A stretch of DNA of 5,733 bases from the NCBI GenBank assembly GCA_024653875.1, contig JANLHE010000440.1, positions 1-5,733 on the forward strand. Direction: 5' to 3'. This DNA comes from Acidobacteriota bacterium. Its GTDB lineage: Bacteria > Acidobacteriota > Vicinamibacteria > Vicinamibacterales > SCN-69-37. Under the pieces are notes generated by a model. The model made no database searches, was not told where the DNA came from, and worked only from the letters and a program-made list of their open reading frames with translations. Made by a program: the position numbers and the translations under genes. Of the stretch, positions 1 through 5,208 are shown one piece after another. The stretch's first letter is position 1. Every line of letters starts with the position of its first letter.

Positions 1-1
1 C

Positions 2-1276
2 AACGGCCCGGCGAATCTCACGGGCGCGAACCGCGTGCTCGGCGCCCGCAGCCGTTACGCGATCGAAACGATGGGCGCGAAGGCGGCCCTCGGGTTTGCA
101 CCGGCGCCAACACCGGCGGAGCAGGCGCTGACCGAAGCCCAGACGGCTCTGCAGCAGGCGAATCTGGCCGTGGCGCAGGCGCAAACTGCCCTCGCGCAGG
201 CGCGCACCGGGCGCGGCGGCCGCGGCGCACCGGCTGGTGGGCGCGGTGGCCGAGGAGCCACCAACGCACCGCAGGCAGACCTGACGACGGTGCAGAGGGT
301 CGATACCGTGGTCGTCCCGCAGTTCACGGGTGACGATCGGCTGTTCGACGCCCTGTTGGCCGGAGCGCCCACGAACTTCGCGGCCCTGAAGGCCGCGTCC
401 GACAAAGGCGCCGTGTTGCCGACCTTCGCGGTGCCCGGGGTCAAGGTCACCATCACCGTCAACAACACCTATGAAGTCATCTCGACCCAGCTCACCAAGA
501 ATGTCGTCGGCATGGTGGAGGGCACCGATCCGATCCTGAAGAAGACCTACGTCGTGTTCGGCTCGCACCTGGACCACACCGGTTACCGCACGGCCGCCGC
601 GGTGGCGGGCGGCCGCGGCGCGACGGCTCCGGGCGCCGTGCCGGACCTCATCAACAACGGAGCCGACGATGACGGGTCGGGTTCAACGGGAATGCTGGGT
701 GTTGCCAAGGCGTTCGCCACGGGGCCGAAGCCGAAGCGGTCCGTGTTGTTTGTCTGGCACTCCGGCGAGGAGTCGGGCCTGCAGGGCTCCCGCTACATGG
801 CGGACTTCCCCGTGGTGCCGATCGAGACGATCGAGGCGCAGTTCAACATCGACATGATTGGCCGCAATCGTGATGACAATCCGAGCGAGGCAAGCACCGT
901 TTATGTAATCGGCGCCGATCGCATCTCCACCGAACTGCACAACGTGGTCGTCGATGCGAATCTCGGGACGCGGGAACCGCTGCAGCTCAACTACGAATAC
1001 AACGACCCGCGCGATCCAAACAGCTTCTACACGCGCTCGGATCATTACAGCTACGCGTCGAAGGGCATTCCGATCGCGTTCTTCTTCACGGGGACGCACC
1101 CCGATTATCACCGGGCGTCGGATTCGGTCGAGAAAATCCTGTTTCCGAAGCTGCAGCGCATCGCGCAGATGGTGTACGAGGCCGGGTTCGCGGTGGCCAA
1201 TCGCGAGAAACCCCTCGTGCGCGACAACCTGGGGCCCCGGACGGGGAAGGGGCATAACGGGAAGATCGTGAAGTAG
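2..1276 (+). CDS. M28 family zinc metallopeptidase, C-terminal part (5' end outside window)
   Basis: Probably an exported or periplasmic aminopeptidase-like M28 enzyme that uses two zinc ions to hydrolyse peptides. The frame is open from base 2, so the true start and any signal peptide lie upstream; GTG at 35 is an internal Val. Counting from the codon at 2, the M28 signature runs in order: HLDH (189-192), NGADDDGSG (219-227), GEESG (255-259, catalytic Glu and zinc ligand), NIDMIGR (282-288) and HPDYHRASD (366-374, likely last zinc-ligand His 370). All expected metal positions are present, so the enzyme looks active. The part before residue 189 resembles the PA-like region often inserted in this family. 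It is interrupted by an Ala/Gln-rich helix (44-70) and a Gly/Arg-rich stretch (69-86). A second Gly/Ala-rich insertion (198-216) lies between the first two zinc motifs. Family assignment is firm; the natural substrate is unknown. Confidence 0.93.
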   Translation, partial: NGPANLTGANRVLGARSRYAIETMGAKAALGFAPAPTPAEQALTEAQTALQQANLAVAQAQTALAQARTGRGGRGAPAGGRGGRGATNAPQADLTTVQRVDTVVVPQFTGDDRLFDALLAGAPTNFAALKAASDKGAVLPTFAVPGVKVTITVNNTYEVISTQLTKNVVGMVEGTDPILKKTYVVFGSHLDHTGYRTAAAVAGGRGATAPGAVPDLINNGADDDGSGSTGMLGVAKAFATGPKPKRSVLFVWHSGEESGLQGSRYMADFPVVPIETIEAQFNIDMIGRNRDDNPSEASTVYVIGADRISTELHNVVVDANLGTREPLQLNYEYNDPRDPNSFYTRSDHYSYASKGIPIAFFFTGTHPDYHRASDSVEKILFPKLQRIAQMVYEAGFAVANREKPLVRDNLGPRTGKGHNGKIVK

Positions 1277-1280
1277 GGGG

Positions 1281-1319
1281 CTGGGAGGGGATTTGTCGGC
1301 TTAACTCGTTCCCTTTCAG
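1281..1319 (+). terminator. Weak stem-loop after the peptidase gene, possible terminator
   Basis: Bases 1281-1292 (CTGGGAGGGGAT) can pair with 1308-1319 (GTTCCCTTTCAG) across a 15-base loop. The 12-pair stem includes four G-U wobbles. It starts four bases after the peptidase stop codon, where a terminator would be expected. No run of T follows the stem, so it is not a textbook intrinsic terminator and could be chance pairing. Confidence 0.25.
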
Positions 1320-1338
1320 TGATTTATCGTCGCCTCCG

Positions 1339-1367
1339 TTGCCGGAATCGGTCAGGTCGGCTATAAT
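1339..1367 (+). promoter_or_regulatory. Sigma70-type promoter of carD
   Basis: The -10 box TATAAT at 1362-1367 is a perfect consensus match. The -35 box TTGCCG at 1339-1344 matches four of six consensus bases, and the spacer is exactly 17 bp. Transcription should start near 1374-1376, giving a leader of about 58 bases before the carD GTG. It is the best promoter in the window and stands in a local AT-rich patch. It probably drives carD and the following acyltransferase gene. Confidence 0.75.
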
Positions 1368-1376
1368 GGTAATTCA

Positions 1377-1390
1377 TTCAGGCGCCTGAA
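1377..1390. promoter_or_regulatory. Perfect 14-bp palindrome at the carD transcription start, candidate operator
   Basis: TTCAGGCGCCTGAA reads the same on both strands. It begins 10 bp after the -10 box, so it covers roughly +2 to +16 of the predicted transcript. A dimeric repressor bound there would block initiation or promoter escape. In RNA it could instead form a five-pair hairpin with a GCGC loop at the extreme 5' end. The palindrome is seen directly; the operator role is inferred. Confidence 0.4.
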
Positions 1391-1432
1391 AGAGCCAACC
1401 TGCAGGTCCGCAGTACATTCCCCGGGGGGCAC

Positions 1433-2089
1433 GTGGCATTCGAGATCGGCGATAAGGTTATCTACCCAAATCACGGGCTCGGCATTGTCGAGCGAATTGA
1501 AACAAAGACCATCATGGGCACGACGTGCGGCTTTTATCAGCTGCGCATGGCTAATGAAACCACAGTGTTCGTGCCGGTCGACAACGTCGACGGCGTTGGC
1601 CTGCGGCGGGCCATCACGGACCTTGAGGTCGAGCGGTTGTTCGGCCTGCTGGGCGACGGCAAGATCGAAAGTCACCAGAACTGGAAGGGCCGGTTCAAGG
1701 ACAACTCGGACCGGATGCGCACGGGGTCGATCTACGACGTCGTGGAAGTCCTCAAGAGCCTGAGCCATCTGGCGCGCTCCAAGAGCCTGTCGTTTCGTGA
1801 GAAGCGGATGCTGGACCGGGCGAAGTTCCTGGTGGTGTCTGAAATTTCAGAGGTGATAGGCGAAAAGAGCCCGGTGATCGACACGCGCGTCGAACAGTCG
1901 CTGGAACGGTGCTTCGTGACCAAGGCCAAGAACACCGCCCGTTCGGCCGCCGCGAAGGCGACCCGGGCCAAGACCGCCGAGACGGCCGCGGCGGCAGCAG
2001 CCGCGGCGGCGGCCGCCCCGCGACCCACTCCCGCGGCCGCGGCGGCCCGTGCGCCTGCCGCGCCCCGGCGCGCCGCTCGCGCGTCCTAG
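1433..2089 (+). CDS. carD: CarD family transcriptional regulator with Ala/Lys/Arg-rich C-terminal tail
   Basis: CarD-type proteins bind the RNA polymerase beta subunit through an N-terminal Tudor-like domain and the -10 region through a helical C-terminal domain, stabilising open complexes at many promoters. The 218-residue product starts with a classic RNAP-interaction segment (FEIGDKVIYPNHGLGIVERI, residues 3-22; VFVPVDNVDGVGLRR, 45-59). The helical DNA-binding region covers about 65-160, including the conserved W84 and the FREKRMLDRAKFLVVSEISE stretch (121-140). After about residue 164 the family similarity ends. A Lys/Ala/Arg tail follows, with eleven consecutive Ala at 185-195 and a Pro/Ala/Arg end, making it longer than typical CarD proteins of about 160-170 residues. 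The start is GTG at 1433, three bases after a run of six G (1424-1429) that may serve as ribosome-binding site. The promoter at 1339-1367 and palindrome at 1377-1390 lie upstream. Confidence 0.93.
   Translation: MAFEIGDKVIYPNHGLGIVERIETKTIMGTTCGFYQLRMANETTVFVPVDNVDGVGLRRAITDLEVERLFGLLGDGKIESHQNWKGRFKDNSDRMRTGSIYDVVEVLKSLSHLARSKSLSFREKRMLDRAKFLVVSEISEVIGEKSPVIDTRVEQSLERCFVTKAKNTARSAAAKATRAKTAETAAAAAAAAAAAPRPTPAAAAARAPAAPRRAARAS
1985..2017 (+). repeat. GCN trinucleotide tract encoding eleven alanines
   Basis: Eleven consecutive GCN codons (GCC, GCG and GCA mixed) lie inside the 3' end of carD. Because the codons vary, it is an imperfect repeat, less prone to slippage than a pure triplet array. 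It encodes the poly-Ala part of the CarD tail, and length changes in units of three would keep the frame. Confidence 0.8.
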
Positions 2090-2109
2090 TCCCGGAGCGG
2101 CGCTTTTCA

Positions 2110-2856
2110 GTGCTTCTGGCCGCGATTCGGACGCTGGCCACGTACATTGGGGTCGGGGCCCACATCCTCCTTGTGGGTCCCCCCGTCCTCCTCTGGACTG
2201 TCATCTCCAAAGACCCACGACTGTTGTATCGCGCCGGCGGCTTTGGCGTGTGGCTCGGCTTTGCCCTGTCGGGCGTACGCGTGCAGGTCGAGGGGGCGGA
2301 GCACATCCAGCACGGCCAGTCGGCCGTGTACGCGGCCAATCACAGCAGCAACGTGGAACCGCCCGCGGTCTTCCTCTCGTTGCGGGCGCTCTTTCCCGCG
2401 CTGAGCATGTTGTACAAGGCGGAGCTGCGGAAGATTCCGATTCTGGTCTGGGTGTTTGACGCGGCCGGTTTCGTGCCGCTCGAGCGCGCGAATCGCGGCC
2501 AGAGCCTGCCTGCCGTGGAGCATGCCGCGCGCGCGCTGGCCGGGGGCCGATCCTTCATCATCTTTCCCGAGGGGACGCGCAGCAAGACCGGCGAACTCCT
2601 GCCGTTCAAGAAGGGCGGGTTCGTCATGGCGCTGCAGGCCCAGGTGCCCGTCGTGCCGGTGGCGGTGTCCGGCGCGCGCGATGCGATGGGGCGCGGGAGC
2701 ATCCTGATTCGCCCGGTCACCGTGCGGGTGCAGTTTGCGCCGCCGATTTCGACAGCCGGGCTGGGGTTCGCGGATCGCGAACTGCTGGCGCAGCAGGTGC
2801 GCGCGGCGATCGCTGCCCGCTTATTGTCTGACAGGCCCGTACCGAAGTCGTCCTGA
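2110..2856 (+). CDS. PlsC-type 1-acyl-sn-glycerol-3-phosphate acyltransferase (HX4E variant)
   Basis: Likely transfers a fatty acyl group to lysophosphatidic acid or a related acceptor at the inner membrane, giving phosphatidate for phospholipid synthesis. From GTG at 2110 the product is 248 residues, normal for PlsC. An N-terminal hydrophobic helix (about 12-31) should anchor it. Acyltransferase blocks appear in order: NHSSNVEPP (77-85), FVPLER (121-126), FPEGTRSKTGEL (152-163) and VPVVPV (179-184). The catalytic HX4D motif is HX4E here (H78, E83, codon GAA), an unusual change. The frame is open back to 1909 inside carD, but the PlsC-like protein begins near 2110; GGAG at 2094-2097 is a somewhat distant ribosome-binding site. 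The gene follows carD by 20 bp without its own visible promoter, suggesting co-transcription. Its 3' end overlaps the opposite-strand gene by 36 bp. The family is firm, the exact acceptor is not, so no symbol is given. Confidence 0.88.
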   Translation: MLLAAIRTLATYIGVGAHILLVGPPVLLWTVISKDPRLLYRAGGFGVWLGFALSGVRVQVEGAEHIQHGQSAVYAANHSSNVEPPAVFLSLRALFPALSMLYKAELRKIPILVWVFDAAGFVPLERANRGQSLPAVEHAARALAGGRSFIIFPEGTRSKTGELLPFKKGGFVMALQAQVPVVPVAVSGARDAMGRGSILIRPVTVRVQFAPPISTAGLGFADRELLAQQVRAAIAARLLSDRPVPKSS

Positions 2857-3984
2857 CGTTGTAAACCGCAGCGTCAGGGGGACCATACCCACCCCGTCCG
2901 GGGCCTGGATGCCCCCGCCAAACTCCACGATGACCTCAACGCCGGCGGCCAGCGGCGCGCTGAATCGAATCTCCACGGCCATCGGGGCGGGCCGGTAGGT
3001 CGCCGTCCACGTGGGCCGCTCGAGGGTGACGCCGTCGGCGTAGCGCACGCGGATGTTCGCCTGCAGGGAGTCCCGGCGAATCGGGCGCGAGAACTGCGCG
3101 CGCACCACCACGTCGCTGGCGATGTCCGCCTCGCCCTGGGCCGGCGCCGAGAAGATGACCTCGGGCGCGGGCAGTGCCGGGGACGGCGGGTCCGCGGCCT
3201 CTTCCACCTCTTCGTCCGGGTCGGCCACCCGCAGCTGTTCGGCCACGACGAGCGGCAGCGTGTCCACGATCTTCACGCGGCCGGTGACCTCGAGCCAGCG
3301 GCCGGTGTGCGCGCGGGATGTCGGCGCGAGGTCGAAGCCATCGCCGCGCGGCCGTTTTCCCACGACCCAGACCGCGGCGTCCGACGTCTGCAGGACAAAA
3401 TCCCACTGGCTCTGGCGGGGCCAGGCGGGAAGGTCGCCCAGGAGGTTGCGGCCGCGAAAGCGGCCTCGCAGGGTGACGGTCTTGCCGTCGAACCGCCCGG
3501 GCTGCAGGGCGAGATTGCGCAACGTGGGCGCGGGTGCCGCGTCGGCATCGCTCCACGTGGCGCCCCAGAGGACGAGCAACTGCTCGCGTGCCGGCCAGCG
3601 ATCGCCCATGACGGTGGTGATGACCGGGGCCAGGTTCAGCGGGCCGAGTCGTGAGTCGTCGGACGCAAACCGGCCGATATCAAACAGCCGGCCCCGCAGT
3701 TCCTGGAGGCGCAGGGGTACGCGTCCCGCGCGCGGCACGATGATGAACTGCCTCGGCGCCTCCATCGAGAGGCCGGCGAGGGCGCCGCCCGCGATCTCCA
3801 CCGGCGTGCCGACGAGCGCGATGGCCTTGTCATGAAAGAACACCGGATGGCGCCGGATGGTGTCCAGTGTCGTGGCCGTGCGCGACATCGCCTGGCCCGC
3901 CAGCCCTGCGGGGACGAGCAGCAGCACGCACGCCAGGCCCGCGGCGCCCAGCGGCACCGGCGGCCACACACGGAAAAACCTCAT
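2821..3984 (-). CDS. Exported protein of unknown function with OB-like segments and a C-terminal Big_5 Ig-like domain
   Basis: I do not recognise a named function. From ATG at 3984 the product is 387 residues. An N-terminal signal peptide is clear: basic start (MRFFR), hydrophobic core at about 11-27 and an Ala-Gly-Leu-Ala cleavage region near 26-30. Two beta-rich segments follow (about 39-130 and 153-255). They resemble OB-fold modules, with phrases such as GKTVTLRGRFRGRNLLGD (167-184), WDFVLQT and GRWLEVTGRV. An acidic, Pro-rich linker (about 255-275) leads to an SbsA-type Ig-like domain (276-375; SAPAQGEADI, FSRPIRRDSL), the Big_5 pattern of secreted and surface proteins. There is no lipobox Cys, transmembrane anchor or catalytic motif, so a periplasmic or extracellular binding role is inferred. 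A GTG at 4002 would add six residues but spoils the usual signal-peptide start. The gene is divergent from rex and convergent with the acyltransferase gene. Confidence 0.8.
   Translation of the reverse strand: MRFFRVWPPVPLGAAGLACVLLLVPAGLAGQAMSRTATTLDTIRRHPVFFHDKAIALVGTPVEIAGGALAGLSMEAPRQFIIVPRAGRVPLRLQELRGRLFDIGRFASDDSRLGPLNLAPVITTVMGDRWPAREQLLVLWGATWSDADAAPAPTLRNLALQPGRFDGKTVTLRGRFRGRNLLGDLPAWPRQSQWDFVLQTSDAAVWVVGKRPRGDGFDLAPTSRAHTGRWLEVTGRVKIVDTLPLVVAEQLRVADPDEEVEEAADPPSPALPAPEVIFSAPAQGEADIASDVVVRAQFSRPIRRDSLQANIRVRYADGVTLERPTWTATYRPAPMAVEIRFSAPLAAGVEVIVEFGGGIQAPDGVGMVPLTLRFTTSGRLRYGPVRQ
2851..2879. terminator. Stem-loop over the acyltransferase stop codon, possible terminator
   Basis: CCTGACG (2852-2858) and CGTCAGG (2872-2878) are exact inverted repeats. 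With wobble and inner pairs the stem extends to 12 pairs (2851-2862 with 2868-2879) around a five-base loop (2863-2867). The acyltransferase TGA (2854-2856) lies in the left arm. No T-run follows on either strand, so termination by this element alone is uncertain. It also lies within the coding sequence of the opposite-strand gene, where it encodes amino acids. Confidence 0.4.
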
Positions 3985-3990
3985 GGGTCG

Positions 3991-3996
3991 ATGGTA
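3991..3996 (-). promoter_or_regulatory. Possible -10 box of the exported-protein gene
   Basis: On the minus strand TACCAT (fitting TANNNT) ends six bases before the ATG at 3984. No convincing -35 box or ribosome-binding site is seen. If real, the transcript would start at or beside the start codon. The site lies in the 48-bp gap shared with rex, so the two divergent promoters would be very close. The match is weak. Confidence 0.25.
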
Positions 3997-4017
3997 GTGC
4001 ACCCCGGTAATCCGCGC

Positions 4018-4023
4018 TAGAAT
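4018..4023 (+). promoter_or_regulatory. Candidate -10 box of rex, leaderless arrangement
   Basis: TAGAAT matches five of six bases of the -10 consensus and ends nine bases before the GTG of rex. Transcription should begin around 4029-4032, leaving almost no 5' leader. No purine-rich ribosome-binding site lies between box and start, which fits a leaderless mRNA. No good -35 element is visible at 16-18 bp. Confidence 0.45.
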
Positions 4024-4032
4024 CCTTCGCTT

Positions 4033-4042
4033 GTGACGTCAC
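4033..4042. promoter_or_regulatory. 10-bp perfect palindrome over the rex start codon
   Basis: GTGACGTCAC is self-complementary and begins exactly at the rex GTG, just after the predicted transcription start. A protein bound there could repress rex. The half-sites GTGA and TCAC occur in Rex operators, but there they are eight bases apart rather than two. A palindrome this short is expected several times by chance in a window of this size. Confidence 0.2.
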
Positions 4043-4734
4043 GGAACAAATCCGGGCTCGGGACCCGAACCGGCAAACTGGCCAAGGGCGGCGATCAGGT
4101 CTCGGAACTCACCGCGAGCCGGCTGTCCGTCTATCTGCGCTGCCTGAACACGCTCGACGCCGCCGGCGTGAAGGCCGTGTCATCACGCACGCTCGCCGAG
4201 CAGTTCCACCTGAACGCCGCGCAGATCCGCAAGGACCTGGCGTACTTCGGCGAGTTCGGCGTCCGCGGTGTCGGGTACTACGTCCGGGAACTGAAGCGGC
4301 ACCTGCGCGTCATTCTCGGCCTCGATCGCACTGTGCGGGTGGCCGTGGTTGGCGCGGGCAACCTGGGGCTGGCGCTGGCCGACTATCCCGGCTTCCGGCA
4401 GGAAGGGTTTGAAATCGTCGCGATGTTTGATACCGATCGTGGAAAGGTCGGGCGCAAGTCGCGCACGGGCGTCCGCATCATCGACATGGCGGAGTTCCGC
4501 AAGGTCGTCAAACGCGAGAACATCAACATCGTCGTGCTCGCGGTGCCGGCGGCCGCGGCGCAGGATGTGGCCAACGTCGCGGTCGCGTCCGGGATTCGGG
4601 CCTTGTTGAATTTTTCGCCCGGCACGCTGAAGGTGCCGCCCGGGGTCAAGCTCAAGAACGTGGATCTGACGGTGTCGCTCGAGAGTCTGTCGTTCTTCCT
4701 CGCGCGAGGCGAGTCCGATGAAGAAGAAGCGTGA
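4033..4734 (+). CDS. rex: Redox-sensing transcriptional repressor Rex
   Basis: Rex is a homodimeric repressor that leaves its DNA operator when the NADH/NAD+ ratio rises, releasing fermentative, respiratory and other redox genes. The 233-residue product has the full family layout. A winged-helix domain at about 24-80 contains the near-invariant LNAAQIRKDLAYFGEFGVRG (60-79). An NAD(H)-binding Rossmann domain starts at 101 with VAVVGAGNLG (103-112) and MFDTD (131-135). The C-terminal domain-swapped helix is VDLTVSLESLSFFLAR (210-225). GTG at 4033 is the only reasonable start upstream of the conserved region. It gives a basic extension of about 20 residues before VSELTASR, where many Rex proteins begin, so the true start could be later. 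The gene overlaps moaC by 17 bp and heads a probable three-gene operon. No canonical Rex operator (TTGTGAA-N4-TTCACAA type) was found, so autoregulation is unproven. Confidence 0.96.
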   Translation: MTSRNKSGLGTRTGKLAKGGDQVSELTASRLSVYLRCLNTLDAAGVKAVSSRTLAEQFHLNAAQIRKDLAYFGEFGVRGVGYYVRELKRHLRVILGLDRTVRVAVVGAGNLGLALADYPGFRQEGFEIVAMFDTDRGKVGRKSRTGVRIIDMAEFRKVVKRENINIVVLAVPAAAAQDVANVAVASGIRALLNFSPGTLKVPPGVKLKNVDLTVSLESLSFFLARGESDEEEA

Positions 4735-5203
4735 GCCTCGCGTGCTGTCGCACGTGGACGGGGCAGGGAAGGTCCGCATGGTGGACGTGAGCCGCAAGGC
4801 GGCGACGCGGCGCGAGGCCACCGCCGTGGGAGAGATTCGCATGAGCCCGGCGGCCCTTCGCGCGATTCGTGACGGCGCCGTCGCGAAGGGAGACCCGCTG
4901 CAGACCGCGCGCGTGGCGGGTATCATGGCCGCGAAGCGGACGGCCGATCTCATCCCCCTGTGCCACCCGCTGGCGCTGACCTCGGTTGACGTGACGCTGA
5001 CGCCCAAACGCTGGGGGTATGCCATCGCCGCCACGGTCCGCACGTCCGGTCCCACCGGGGTGGAGATGGAAGCGTTGACCGCGGTCGGCGTGGCCGCGCT
5101 GACGGTCTTCGACATGCTCAAAGCTGTCGATCGCACCATGGAGATTGGGGCGATTCGCGTGACCGCCAAGTCCGGCGGCCGCAGCGGAACGTTCGCCCGC
5201 TGA
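4718..5203 (+). CDS. moaC: Cyclic pyranopterin monophosphate synthase MoaC
   Basis: MoaC works with the radical-SAM enzyme MoaA in the first stage of molybdenum cofactor synthesis, converting 3',8-cyclo-7,8-dihydro-GTP to cyclic pyranopterin monophosphate in the cytoplasm. The 161-residue length matches the family. Key segments are present: MVDVSRKAATRREATA (21-36), LCHPLALTSVDV (81-92, active-site His 83), GVEMEALTAV (114-123, Glu 116 and 118), FDMLKAVD (131-138, catalytic Asp 132 and Lys 135) and KSGGRSG (151-157). All known catalytic positions are kept, so the enzyme should be active. ATG at 4718 lies inside the end of rex (17-bp overlap) with GAGG at 4706-4709 as a well-placed ribosome-binding site, implying translational coupling. 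The short Lys-rich start (KKKREPR) is slightly unusual. No other Mo-cofactor gene is in the window. Confidence 0.97.
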   Translation: MKKKREPRVLSHVDGAGKVRMVDVSRKAATRREATAVGEIRMSPAALRAIRDGAVAKGDPLQTARVAGIMAAKRTADLIPLCHPLALTSVDVTLTPKRWGYAIAATVRTSGPTGVEMEALTAVGVAALTVFDMLKAVDRTMEIGAIRVTAKSGGRSGTFAR

Positions 5204-5208
5204 TCGAT

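Noticed and set aside
683..1255. Minus-strand frame opposite the M28 catalytic domain
   Set aside because: It mirrors a conserved catalytic region and has no family features of its own.
1909..2109. Upstream extension of the acyltransferase frame into carD
   Set aside because: The extra residues are a shadow of the CarD tail, rich in Arg and Gly; PlsC similarity starts near 2110, where a GTG is available. A carD-plsC fusion by frameshift was also considered, but both reading frames are complete with proper ends.
3053..3835. 260-codon plus-strand frame opposite the exported-protein gene
   Set aside because: The product is Ser/Arg-rich low complexity; the minus-strand frame has a signal peptide and recognisable domains and is the real gene.
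4000..4002. GTG at 4002 as start of the minus-strand gene
   Set aside because: It would add MHYHRP before a well-formed signal peptide that begins at the ATG at 3984; no ribosome-binding site favours it.
4031..4045. Canonical Rex operator at the rex start
   Set aside because: TTGTGA is present, but the partner TCAC is only two bases away instead of eight, so it does not fit the known operator.
4924..4931. TATCAT as an internal promoter within moaC
   Set aside because: It lies in conserved coding sequence with no suitable -35 element and no gene start close behind.
4183..5169. Long open frame on the minus strand opposite rex and moaC
   Set aside because: It lies antisense to two firmly identified genes, its protein is Arg/Ala/Thr-rich with no recognisable domain, and such shadows are common in GC-rich DNA.
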